Source of the DNA: Fusicatenibacter sp.
Lineage (GTDB): Bacteria; Bacillota; Clostridia; Lachnospirales; Lachnospiraceae
DNA length: 39,003 nt
Direction of reading: 5' to 3'
Assembly: GCA_022766945.1 (NCBI GenBank)
Contig: JALEOU010000010.1
Location: 1-39,003 of the forward strand
The translations under genes and the position numbers were made by a program. Position 1 is the stretch's first letter. The number at the start of each line of letters is the position of its first letter. This document shows, one piece after another, positions 8,199 through 15,645 of this stretch. Under the pieces are notes generated by a model, which was not told the DNA's origin, ran no database searches, and worked only from the letters and a program-made list of their open reading frames with translations.

Positions 8199-9530
8199 AT
8201 GGAAATGGAACAATTATCGCTTTTTGATCAGAAACCGCTGGATATGCCTCTGGCCAGTCGGATGCGTCCCGAAACGCTGGAGGAATTTGCCGGTCAGAAG
8301 CATCTGCTGGGCTCTGGAAAGATTTTGCGTCAGCTGATTGAGCAGGACCGGATTTCCTCCATGATTTTCTGGGGACCTCCCGGCGTGGGTAAAACGACAC
8401 TTGCGGGAATCATTGCGAAGAGGACAAGGGCATCCTTTGTTACCTTCAGTGCTGTGACAAGCGGCATCAAAGAGATCAGGGAAGTTATGGCACAGGCGGA
8501 AAAAAACCGTCATATGCAGGAGAGAATGCTGGTATTTGTGGATGAGATCCACCGTTTTAACAAAGCGCAGCAGGATGCGTTTCTTCCCTACGTGGAGCGG
8601 GGCAGCATTATACTGATCGGTGCGACAACAGAGAATCCCTCTTTTGAGATCAATGCGGCTTTGCTCTCCAGGTGTAAGGTTTTTGTCCTGAATGCACTGA
8701 CGGAACAGGATATCCTGCAGCTTTTGACGGGAGCCCTAAAGAGCCGGAAAGGATTTGGGGGTATGCCTGTCAGGATCGGAGAGGATCTGCTGATGGCGAT
8801 TGCCCGGTTTGCCAACGGGGATGCAAGGACGGCTTATAATACCCTGGAGATGGCAGTACTGAACGGTGTCATTACAGCCGAGGGAACGGTAGTGACCAAA
8901 GAGGTGCTGACGCAGTGCACCAGCCGGAAATCCCTGTTGTATGACAAAAAGGGAGAGGAACACTACAACATCATCTCCGCACTTCACAAATCCATGCGCA
9001 ACAGTGATCCCGATGCAGCGATCTATTGGCTTGCCCGTATGCTGGAAGCCGGGGAAGATCCCCTTTATGTGGCGAGAAGGCTGATTCGGTTTGCCAGCGA
9101 GGATGTGGGAATGGCGGACAGCCGTGCCCTGGATGTGGCGGTCAATACCTATCAGGCCTGCCATTTCATCGGAATGCCCGAATGTAGTGTCAATTTGTCC
9201 CACTGTGTGACTTATCTGGCAATGGCGCCAAAGTCCAATGCTCTTTACCTGGCGTATGAGACTGCCAAAACAGATGCACAAAAGAGCATCAGTGAGCCGG
9301 TACCATTGCAGCTGCGCAATGCTCCGACACGTCTGATGCAGGAGCTTCACTACGGGGAAGGGTATCAGTATGCCCATGATACGGAAGAGAAGGTTGCCAA
9401 AATGGAATGCCTGTCGTCATCGCTTCGGGGCAGAAGATATTATGAACCGACAGAACAGGGTGAAGAGAAGGACGTAAAGGAGAAGCTGGAATCTCTGAGA
9501 AAGTGGAAAGAAGGAGAAAAAAGCCTTTAA
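8199..9530 (+). CDS. rarA: Replication-associated recombination protein RarA (MgsA)
   Basis: This 443-residue AAA+ ATPase acts at stalled replication forks. It has Walker A GPPGVGKTT (about 53-61), Walker B/DEAH-like DEIHRFNKAQQDAF, sensor GATTENPSFEINAALLSR, and the C-terminal tetramerisation and MgsA domain with SVNLSHCVTYLAMAPKSN. The frame is open upstream into recQ, but I chose the ATG at 8199. It follows GGAGAG and gives MEMEQLSLFDQ, matching the short N-terminus before the conserved PLASRMRP block. An ATG at 8205 is also possible. The N-terminal QLSLF equals the consensus clamp-binding pentapeptide. It lies 20 bp after recQ. Confidence 0.94.
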   Translation: MEMEQLSLFDQKPLDMPLASRMRPETLEEFAGQKHLLGSGKILRQLIEQDRISSMIFWGPPGVGKTTLAGIIAKRTRASFVTFSAVTSGIKEIREVMAQAEKNRHMQERMLVFVDEIHRFNKAQQDAFLPYVERGSIILIGATTENPSFEINAALLSRCKVFVLNALTEQDILQLLTGALKSRKGFGGMPVRIGEDLLMAIARFANGDARTAYNTLEMAVLNGVITAEGTVVTKEVLTQCTSRKSLLYDKKGEEHYNIISALHKSMRNSDPDAAIYWLARMLEAGEDPLYVARRLIRFASEDVGMADSRALDVAVNTYQACHFIGMPECSVNLSHCVTYLAMAPKSNALYLAYETAKTDAQKSISEPVPLQLRNAPTRLMQELHYGEGYQYAHDTEEKVAKMECLSSSLRGRRYYEPTEQGEEKDVKEKLESLRKWKEGEKSL

Positions 9531-9542
9531 CTCTTACAGAAG

Positions 9543-9571
9543 TTGTGGTATTTTAAACGTGATGATACTGT
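9543..9571 (+). promoter_or_regulatory. Possible promoter of the c-di-AMP receptor gene
   Basis: TTGTGG (9543-9548) and TACTGT (9566-9571) are spaced by 17 bp, about 40 bases before the start codon. Both boxes are imperfect, and readthrough from rarA is also possible. Confidence 0.4.
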
Positions 9572-9610
9572 TTGACTAATTGTGAAAAGTTTCAGGAGAG
9601 GATGTATATT

Positions 9611-9949
9611 ATGAAATTAATCGTAGCAGTGTTAAGAAAAGAGGATGAGAGTGATACCGTTGCGGAGCTGAACAAAAACGGGTTTTTTGTCACGGAACTT
9701 GCGACAACGGGAGGATTCTTAAGGGAAAAGAATACCACACTTCTCATCGGAACCGAAGACTGTAAGGTCGAGGCGGTGCTCAGCATTTTGCGGCAGGAGG
9801 CATCGGTCCGCAAATCGGTGACTTTTGCCACTTCGCCGATGGAGAGCGGGAATCTGTGTCCCGGCGGGAATTATTCAGTGCCGATCGATACACAGGTGGG
9901 TGGCTGCACCGTATTTGTGCTACCAATGGAAAAACTGGAAAAATTCTGA
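9611..9949 (+). CDS. Cyclic-di-AMP receptor DarA/PstA-like
   Basis: The 112-residue PII-like protein belongs to the c-di-AMP receptor family (DarA/PstA). The chain opens MKLIVAVLRKED, then ELATTGGFL at about 35-43, NTTLLIGTED, and ends VGGCTVFVLPMEKLEKF, all matching that family. Members form trimers that bind c-di-AMP at subunit interfaces, and their effectors are poorly known. The ATG at 9611 was chosen because GGAGAGG lies nine bases upstream and the family starts at MK(L/I)I. A 19-bp perfect hairpin follows the stop. Confidence in the family is high; the downstream role is unknown. Confidence 0.92.
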   Translation: MKLIVAVLRKEDESDTVAELNKNGFFVTELATTGGFLREKNTTLLIGTEDCKVEAVLSILRQEASVRKSVTFATSPMESGNLCPGGNYSVPIDTQVGGCTVFVLPMEKLEKF

Positions 9950-9980
9950 TCGGGCGGATACTTCCCTGTCAGATATAGGG

Positions 9981-10030
9981 AAACAGGAGCAGTCCTGTGT
10001 GAGCATGCTTGCACAGGACTGCTCCTGTTT
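9981..10030. terminator. 19-bp perfect hairpin between convergent genes
   Basis: The arms at 9981-9999 and 10012-10030 are perfectly complementary over 19 bp, begin AAACAGGAGC, and have a 12-base loop. It lies between the c-di-AMP receptor gene (plus) and the DUF4130 gene (minus) and can serve both as a bidirectional terminator. The A/T ends of the stem supply short U-tracts. Confidence 0.8.
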
Positions 10031-10033
10031 GCT

Positions 10034-10798
10034 TTACTTGCCCCGTGAGTACTCGGTCATGTTTTTTCGGTACCAGAGGGGGAGCATGGTTCTCTGACAG
10101 CGAGGATTCTTCCGCGCCTCGATCGCAATTGAATGAAAAAAAACGATCCACAGATCGACATAAGGATCCGGTGTGTTCTCGCTTTGATGGATCTGCTCCA
10201 GTTCGGCGCTGGTCATGGGAGTCAGATAATATTCCTCATCGGCTGGATGAACAACCGCAATGCTTCTGGTATCATCGATGATCATCCAGTTCTCAGAGGG
10301 AAGCCGGTCTGCGAAATGGGGTGCGATAAGTGTCAGTACATTACATTTTGGTTCTATGTGGCTGACCAGAATTTCATTCTCCACATTGGAAAAACGGAGA
10401 AATTCGATAAAGGCATGGGCTTCATTGGACACCTTTCTGGAAAGCTCAAAAGCGGCAATCACCGCAGGCTCCTGCAGCATATTCATGGCTTTTGCACCGT
10501 AGGAAAAGCCATAAAGAAGAAAGCGGTAAATGATATCGAGTCTCTCGCTCTGAAAAGACATGGCACAGCGGTAGATCATCTGGTAGGCGGGCACAGAAAT
10601 CTTCCTGCGTATGGAACGCACCACACTGGCTGCTTTATCGGAGTCCTTTTCCACGTGACGGTATTCACAGAACAGCTCATAATTTCCCACCGGTTCGATC
10701 ATCAGACGGATATTCCGGTGGCCGAGACGGGAACTCCAGGCGTCATAGATACAGGTCATCATGGATTCAAAATCAGGACTGCAGGTGAATATCGTCAT
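10034..10798 (-). CDS. TIGR03915/DUF4130-type DNA metabolism protein
   Basis: The 254-residue protein belongs to the 'probable DNA metabolism protein' family (TIGR03915, DUF4130 region), whose members are found beside a radical SAM protein and sometimes joined to a uracil-DNA-glycosylase-like domain. Visible segments are VGNYELFCEYRHVEKD, the FSYGAKAMNML region, FLRFSNVENEILVSHIEP, HFADRLPSENWMIIDDTR and the C-terminal WIVFFHSIAIEARKNPRCQ. There is no fused UDG domain here. The start at 10798 has AGAGGA seven bases upstream. It lies 22 bp after the radical SAM gene and is almost certainly co-transcribed from the same LexA-type promoter. Biochemical activity is unknown; I infer a role with its neighbour in DNA repair or modification. 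Confidence 0.85.
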   Translation of the reverse strand: MTIFTCSPDFESMMTCIYDAWSSRLGHRNIRLMIEPVGNYELFCEYRHVEKDSDKAASVVRSIRRKISVPAYQMIYRCAMSFQSERLDIIYRFLLYGFSYGAKAMNMLQEPAVIAAFELSRKVSNEAHAFIEFLRFSNVENEILVSHIEPKCNVLTLIAPHFADRLPSENWMIIDDTRSIAVVHPADEEYYLTPMTSAELEQIHQSENTPDPYVDLWIVFFHSIAIEARKNPRCQRTMLPLWYRKNMTEYSRGK

Positions 10799-10820
10799 AA
10801 ATCATTCCTCTCAAACAAAG

Positions 10821-12371
10821 TCACATCTGTCCTGTAAGTGACATTTGAATATCACCGAAATCAGGCTGACGGTCAAAATGAAAATCGTCAAACAGTGACA
10901 TCTGGTGATAAGTAACAGGATGCTCAATCTCCCAGTTCTTTTGGGAATCCTCCCCGGTGAGCTGCCGGGTAATAAAATTCTCCTCGATCTTCATGGAATA
11001 CATCATCTTCCCGCTGCAGGTGATAAAGTACTTGGCGCGCTTTATTACAACGCCGATCCGCTTAAGATGTTCAAACGACAGGCGGGAACTATTGCGGCTG
11101 TTGACGATGCGCATGGCGGACTTTGTGCCGATTCCAGGCACTTTGAGGAGGTCAGCGTAAGAAGCGCTGTTCACCTCCACGGGAAACAGTTCCAGGTGGC
11201 GCAGCGCCCAGTCACACTTCGGATCCAGAAGAACATTGAAACTGGGATGCTGTTCATCCAGCAGATCCTTCACATGAAATCCGTAATAGCGCAGCAGCCA
11301 GTCGGCCTGGTACAGCCGGTGTTCCCGAAGGAGCGGCGGAGCAGTATCAGGATTCGGCAGAGAAGGATCTTCATTCAGCGGCACATAGGCAGAATAAAAA
11401 ACGCGCTTCAGGTCATATTGCTGATACAGAAGCTGTGAGGTGGAAAGAAGCTGAAAATCCGTCTCTTTGGTGGCTCCAATGATGATTTGAGTGCTTTGTC
11501 CGGCCGGCACAAAGGGCTGATGGCGCTCATGTCTGGACACTGATCTGCCGGCGGGAGCAGAAAAACCGGCTTGACGGCTGAGAGTACGATCCGCGGATAA
11601 GGAGGCAGCGTCATCCGTTCCGGAAGCGGCAAGGAGACTCTCATCGGCTCCGCTGATCTCAAGACTGCTGCGGGTGTCAAAAATCGTATCTTTCAGGTAA
11701 CGATTTCCCTGCGAACGTTCCATTAATGCCTCTTTTCCCTGCGTGAGACGGTATTCTGAGATCCCGTTCTGGATCTGGCGCATGGGACCTAAAATGGAAC
11801 GATGAGTCTTATGAGGGGCGAGCGTCTGAAGTCCCTGTTTGGTGGGAAGCTCCAGATTGATACTCATACGGTCCGCCAGATAGCCGACCTTTTCGATCAG
11901 CTCCGGACTGGCACCGGGAATGGCCTTAACATGAATATAGCCGTTAAAGCGGTGCTGTGTTCGCAAAAGGGAAATGGTCTGAAAGATCATCTCCATGGTG
12001 ATATTCGGACTCTTGTAGACGCCGGAGCTAAGAAAAAGCCCTTCGATATAATTGCGTCGGTAAAACTCTACCACCAGCTGGCAGATCTCCTCCGGTGTAA
12101 AGGTGGCACGAATGCGGTCATTGCTGGCACGGTTCAGACAATATTTGCAGTCGTAAACGCAGTCATTGCTGAGAAGAATCTTGAGCAGGGAAATACAGCG
12201 CCCGTCAGCAGCAAAGCTGTGGCAGATGCCTGCCGCACAGGAATTCCCGAGACTTCCCTTCTTTCCGCGCCGATCCACACCGCTGGAGGTGCAGGCGGCA
12301 TCGTATTTGGCGGCGTCCGCCAGAATGTTCAGTTTTTCCTGTAAAGAGAGTGTCCTGGATACAATTTCCAT
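10821..12371 (-). CDS. Putative DNA repair/modification radical SAM protein (TIGR03916-type)
   Basis: The 516-residue protein carries a radical SAM cluster motif CVYDCKYC (Cys71, 75, 78) near the N-terminus. Cysteines at 45, 50 and 59 just before it could bind another metal centre. A helix-hairpin-helix DNA-binding segment, LLKVPGIGTKSAMRIVNSR, lies at about 408-426. This matches the radical SAM family linked to uracil-DNA glycosylase-like proteins; substrate and reaction are unknown. Residues about 222-281 are a Ser/Ala/Gly/Arg-rich insert before the conserved PFVPAGQSTQIIIGAT block, making the protein longer than usual. Near the C-terminus QMSLF (490-494) resembles a beta-clamp-binding peptide. 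The start at 12371 was chosen for AAAGGA seven bases upstream. The promoter is overlapped by two LexA-like boxes. Confidence 0.88.
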   Translation of the reverse strand: MEIVSRTLSLQEKLNILADAAKYDAACTSSGVDRRGKKGSLGNSCAAGICHSFAADGRCISLLKILLSNDCVYDCKYCLNRASNDRIRATFTPEEICQLVVEFYRRNYIEGLFLSSGVYKSPNITMEMIFQTISLLRTQHRFNGYIHVKAIPGASPELIEKVGYLADRMSINLELPTKQGLQTLAPHKTHRSILGPMRQIQNGISEYRLTQGKEALMERSQGNRYLKDTIFDTRSSLEISGADESLLAASGTDDAASLSADRTLSRQAGFSAPAGRSVSRHERHQPFVPAGQSTQIIIGATKETDFQLLSTSQLLYQQYDLKRVFYSAYVPLNEDPSLPNPDTAPPLLREHRLYQADWLLRYYGFHVKDLLDEQHPSFNVLLDPKCDWALRHLELFPVEVNSASYADLLKVPGIGTKSAMRIVNSRNSSRLSFEHLKRIGVVIKRAKYFITCSGKMMYSMKIEENFITRQLTGEDSQKNWEIEHPVTYHQMSLFDDFHFDRQPDFGDIQMSLTGQM

Positions 12372-12430
12372 AGTGGGGTCCTTTCCTGCGATTTCAATCT
12401 TCTGTAAAGTGGTGCTCTTTTGACTCTCCA

Positions 12431-12459
12431 AGTATATCACGAAACAAACAAATGTTCAA
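12431..12459 (-). promoter_or_regulatory. Promoter of the radical SAM/DUF4130 operon
   Basis: On the minus strand TTGAAC (12454-12459) and TATACT (12431-12436) are separated by 17 bp. The transcript would start near 12424, about 50 bases before the chosen start codon. The -35 box is embedded in the LexA-like operator. Confidence 0.75.
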
Positions 12460-12472
12460 GAACAAATATTCG
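12445..12472 (-). promoter_or_regulatory. Two abutting LexA (SOS) boxes
   Basis: Minus-strand 14-mers CGAATATTTGTTCT (12459-12472) and TGAACATTTGTTTG (12445-12458) lie directly end to end. Each fits the Firmicutes LexA/DinR box CGAACNNNNGTTCG, keeping GAA(C/T)-4-GTT(C/T). They cover the -35 box and its upstream edge, where bound repressor would block RNA polymerase. SOS control is inferred, since lexA itself is not in the window. Confidence 0.7.
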
Positions 12473-12482
12473 AATTAAATAG

Positions 12483-12560
12483 GAAAAAATAAGCCCATCC
12501 AACAAGCGGCTCTCCAATGACAAATATACCGTCAGGGAAGAAAACCGATCCGGATGGGCT
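12483..12560 (-). terminator. Long-loop terminator after the small exporter gene
   Basis: The arms AGCCCATCC (12492-12500) and GGATGGGCT (12552-12560) form a 9-bp stem. On the minus strand it is followed by TATTTTTTC (12483-12491), so it ends transcription of the exporter gene. The loop is about 51 bases, unusually long. Confidence 0.65.
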
Positions 12561-12566
12561 AAATTT

Positions 12567-13046
12567 TTAACCAAACAGAGCGCCAAGTGCTCCAAAGACG
12601 CCGGAGCTTGCCAGCATCATGATGACACCGGCCAGAAGCACGCCGCCCATGACAGCCAGCACGCTGGTCTTGAAATCCATGTCAAGAATACTTGCGGCCA
12701 GAGTACCTGTCCAGGCACCGGTTCCCGGCAATGGTATGCCGACAAAGAAAAACAGTGCGAGAGGAAGTCCGCGTCCTGCTTTCGCCTTCAGCTTCTGTCC
12801 GCCGTGTTCTCCTTTCTGCAGACACCAGGTAAAGAAGGAACCGATATATCTCTTGTCACAGCCCCAGAGAAGAACCTTTCGTGCAAACAGAAAAATCACC
12901 GGAACCGGAAGCATATTTCCGATAATAGCGACCAGATAGGAAGGCAGTATGGGGAGCCCAAAAGCAACCGCATAGGGAAGGGCGCCTCGCAGCTCAATCA
13001 GCGGTACCATAGAAATCAAAAAAACAATCAGATAACTCTTGAACAA
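12567..13046 (-). CDS. Small multidrug export family membrane protein (COG2426)
   Basis: The 159-residue integral membrane protein fits the Sm_multidrug_ex family (PF06695/COG2426). It opens with SYLIVFLISMVPLIELRGALP, where the conserved PLIELRGALP block is visible. The second half holds FFVGIPLPGTGAWTGTLAA and two glycine-rich membrane segments. The family name comes from early annotation, and transport of drugs is not well established. The start is TTG at 13046 with GAGG seven bases upstream. Its own promoter lies at 13092-13120. It is likely a single-gene unit ending at the hairpin near 12492-12560. Confidence 0.85.
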   Translation of the reverse strand: MFKSYLIVFLISMVPLIELRGALPYAVAFGLPILPSYLVAIIGNMLPVPVIFLFARKVLLWGCDKRYIGSFFTWCLQKGEHGGQKLKAKAGRGLPLALFFFVGIPLPGTGAWTGTLAASILDMDFKTSVLAVMGGVLLAGVIMMLASSGVFGALGALFG

Positions 13047-13091
13047 AACAAAACCTCACTTTCTTTCATACATAATGCGTCACCATGTACT

Positions 13092-13120
13092 ATTCTACCT
13101 TCCGTATGCCTGTTTGTCCA
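13092..13120 (-). promoter_or_regulatory. Promoter of the COG2426 gene
   Basis: Minus-strand TGGACA (13115-13120) and TAGAAT (13092-13097) are spaced by 17 bp, about 45-50 bases before the TTG start. Confidence 0.65.
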
Positions 13121-13139
13121 GAAAAATATCATGCAGCCT

Positions 13140-13166
13140 GTTACTGTTCAAACGACAACGTACGCT
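13140..13166 (+). repeat. Dispersed GTTACTGTTCA repeat, copy 1
   Basis: The block begins GTTACTGTTCAAACGACAAC and continues GTACGCTG. It matches copies at 22913-22940 (plus), 18311-18331 (minus) and 38830-38858 (minus). It lies in the gap between the exporter promoter and the flippase gene end. Confidence 0.6.
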
Positions 13167-13218
13167 GTGCCGAAAATAGATATCCACGCAGAAGCGCTCT
13201 CGCTCCTTCAAAACGCCG

Positions 13219-13263
13219 CAACTTAATAAGCTGGGCTTTTATCAAGCCCAGCTCATTAAGTTG
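13219..13263. terminator. 20-bp stem-loop downstream of the flippase gene
   Basis: The arms 13219-13238 and 13244-13263 pair at 19 of 20 positions around a 5-base loop, with GC-rich core AGCTGGGCTT. It probably ends the his/ung/flippase transcript together with the smaller hairpin at 13275-13293. There is no strong U-tract, so it could also be part of a repeat element. Confidence 0.55.
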
Positions 13264-13274
13264 CCATGCATGTA

Positions 13275-13293
13275 AAAGGTCCGTCGGACCTTT
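13275..13293. terminator. Palindromic hairpin after the flippase stop
   Basis: AAAGGTCCG-T-CGGACCTTT is a perfect palindrome (8-9 bp stem) 11 bases from the flippase stop codon. On the plus strand it is followed by CGTTTT and on the minus strand by TTACATG. It acts most plausibly as a terminator. Confidence 0.6.
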
Positions 13294-13303
13294 CGTTTTA
13301 GGA

Positions 13304-14926
13304 TCATCGGTATACATGAAGTATACGCAGCACTTTCACCAGCTTTGTTCCCATCGGCATTTTTTTCATTTCCGCCTCGGTTGTTCCGGTTACAACTACA
13401 TAAGCTACCATATACACCAGCACCGCAATCACGATCGCAATGATCATGCAGATGGACGGTCTTTTCGTAATCACGAACAAACCATAATAGACAATCCAGG
13501 TGATCACACCCATGATTGCGGAGGCTGCCAGCGGTTTCAGATAGGTATCGCGGAACTCATTTTTGAAGCGCAGGTATTTGCGGATCGATAAATTATTCAG
13601 CACACACATGCTCACTGAGAACAGAATGCAGGCGATCTGAACACCGTAGATTCCCGCCTTCGGGAAGAAAAACAGAATCAGGCAAACAGCCAGAATATTC
13701 ACGCCAAGAGAAATCGCGGCATTTCTAAGCGCAATTTTCTGCATTCCGATGGATTGCAGCGCACTGTTGGTAATCGTGGATAGCGCGGAAAACACAACTG
13801 ACACAGAGCCTACCAGAAGGAGCTTTCCGGAAAGATCCGAGCAGGACGGAAACAGTACTCCTGTAATCGGAAAGCTGAGGACCGCAAGGCCTACCGCCGC
13901 GGGAATGGAAATAAACATCGTCAGGCGAATCGTCTCCAGAATCTTCTTGTTTGCTTCTTTCAGATTTCCGGTCGCATGGCAGGAAGAAAGCTCCGGCATC
14001 ATTGCGGAAGCACTGGCACTTGCCATGGCAAGGGGAACATTGATCAGTGTCACATAATAATTGGAAAATTCTCCATAGGATGCATTCAGAACTTCTTTTG
14101 AGACGCCATGATAGCCAAGGATCGTAAAGTAAAGATAGTTGTCCACATAAGAGTTGCAGTTATAGATAAATGTAGTAAAGATGACCGGTGTCACCATCAG
14201 AAACAGTATCTGGAAGATCTCCTTGTAGGACTCTTCCCGATGTCTCGTATCCTTTGCCACTCTTCGCAAAATCTGCTTTCTGTTGACGCCATACACGATC
14301 AGCATAAAGATCAGGCCGGCCAGTACGCCCGCGCCGGTACCAAGAGTGCCTCCGGCCGCGCCGTAGACACCGCGTTCTGTCTCAGTAGATGCAAACATCG
14401 AGATAAACAGATACGCAGCTCCGATACTGACAATCGCATTCAGGATCTGTTCCACAATCTGAGAGATCGAGGTCGGCATCATCGTATTATGTGCCTGGAA
14501 ATACCCGCGGAGCACACCAAGAATTGCGGAGAGAAAAATCGTAGGTGCAAGTACACGCAGCGCAAGCAGCGCGTTCTGCTGATTGTAGGGAAGCAGAAAT
14601 TTGCCTCCGAAAAATGCCACAAGAGCCGCAACACCGCCGACGATTACAGCATAAATCAGTGCGCCGTAAAAAACACGGTGAGCATTTCGGTATTCCTTCA
14701 GCGCCAGACGTTCTGACACAATTTTCGACACCGCCATAGGAATACTGTAAGAAGAGATCAGCAGCAGAATCGTATAAAGATTGCTGGCTGTACTGTAATA
14801 TCCCAGCCCCTCATTTCCGATCGCAACACCCAGAGGGGAGCGATACAAGAGACCGATCACCCTCGAAACAATCGTTGCAATCATCAGAACAGAAGTATTT
14901 CTCAATAAGGTATTTTTCTTACTCAT
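13304..14926 (-). CDS. MOP-superfamily flippase (SpoVB/MurJ-like)
   Basis: The 540-residue polytopic protein belongs to the polysaccharide-biosynthesis/MOP flippase group that includes SpoVB, YtgP and MurJ-type lipid II flippases. The N-terminus NTSVLMIATIVSRVIGLLYR and the following YGYYSTASNLYT-like segment (LGYYSTASNLYTILL) are typical of the Firmicutes SpoVB/YtgP branch. About fourteen hydrophobic segments are spread over the whole length. It starts inside the last codons of ung (4-bp ATGA overlap), so it is translationally coupled to it. Which lipid-linked substrate it moves cannot be read from sequence; lipid II or a spore-wall or capsule precursor is likely. Confidence 0.88.
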   Translation of the reverse strand: MSKKNTLLRNTSVLMIATIVSRVIGLLYRSPLGVAIGNEGLGYYSTASNLYTILLLISSYSIPMAVSKIVSERLALKEYRNAHRVFYGALIYAVIVGGVAALVAFFGGKFLLPYNQQNALLALRVLAPTIFLSAILGVLRGYFQAHNTMMPTSISQIVEQILNAIVSIGAAYLFISMFASTETERGVYGAAGGTLGTGAGVLAGLIFMLIVYGVNRKQILRRVAKDTRHREESYKEIFQILFLMVTPVIFTTFIYNCNSYVDNYLYFTILGYHGVSKEVLNASYGEFSNYYVTLINVPLAMASASASAMMPELSSCHATGNLKEANKKILETIRLTMFISIPAAVGLAVLSFPITGVLFPSCSDLSGKLLLVGSVSVVFSALSTITNSALQSIGMQKIALRNAAISLGVNILAVCLILFFFPKAGIYGVQIACILFSVSMCVLNNLSIRKYLRFKNEFRDTYLKPLAASAIMGVITWIVYYGLFVITKRPSICMIIAIVIAVLVYMVAYVVVTGTTEAEMKKMPMGTKLVKVLRILHVYR

Positions 14927-15618
14927 GCTTTGTTAACTCCCCGGACTACATTCTCGATCTGCCAGTCGATCGGTGTCAGTCCGTTTTTTTCTAAATAGTC
15001 ATTTGTTTTGGAAAAAGGACAGCTTCCGAAGAATCCACGGTATGCCGACAGCGGACTCGGATGAGCTGACTCCAGAACCAGATGTCGTGGATTGGTGATC
15101 ATCGCTTTTTTTCTCTGTGCCGGTTTTCCCCAGAGAATAAAGACCATCGGACGATCCAGTCCGGCAAGTACATGGATTGCCGCATCGGTAAATTCTTCCC
15201 AACCGATATCCTTGTGGGAATTGGCCTGATGAGCCCGAACCGTCAACACCGTATTCAGCATCAGTACCCCCTGCCTTGCCCATTTCTCCAGATAACCGTT
15301 ATTTGGAATATAACAGCCCAGGTCACTCTCAAGTTCCCGGTAAATGTTCACAAGCGACGGCGGTATATCCACTTCCGGCTTTACCGAAAAGCAAAGGCCA
15401 TGGGCCTGCCCCGGTTCATGATACGGATCCTGCCCCAGAATGACGACCTTGACCTGTTCGAGCGGTGTAAAGTGAAAAGCATTAAAAATATCATCCGCCG
15501 GAGGATACACGGTGTAATTCTGGTATTCTGCTCCCACTGTTTTGAACAGTTTTCTATAATATTCTTTGGAAAATTCTCCTTTCAGGGCATTTGCCCAGCT
15601 TCCGCTAAGTGGCGGCAT
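14923..15618 (-). CDS. ung: Uracil-DNA glycosylase (family 1)
   Basis: The 231-residue enzyme excises uracil from DNA in base-excision repair. The catalytic water-activating motif GQDPYHEPGQAHGLCFSV (about 61-78) is intact, with LLMLNT-like VLMLNTVLTV, the FILWGKPAQ segment, and the DNA-intercalation motif HPSPLSAYRGFFG near 187-199. Length is normal. AAAGGA lies upstream of the ATG at 15618. It lies 27 bp after hisF and overlaps the flippase start by four bases, an unusual operon setting for ung. Confidence 0.97.
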   Translation of the reverse strand: MPPLSGSWANALKGEFSKEYYRKLFKTVGAEYQNYTVYPPADDIFNAFHFTPLEQVKVVILGQDPYHEPGQAHGLCFSVKPEVDIPPSLVNIYRELESDLGCYIPNNGYLEKWARQGVLMLNTVLTVRAHQANSHKDIGWEEFTDAAIHVLAGLDRPMVFILWGKPAQRKKAMITNPRHLVLESAHPSPLSAYRGFFGSCPFSKTNDYLEKNGLTPIDWQIENVVRGVNKA

Positions 15619-15645
15619 CAGCTTTCATCCTTTCTCTTTCGCAAA

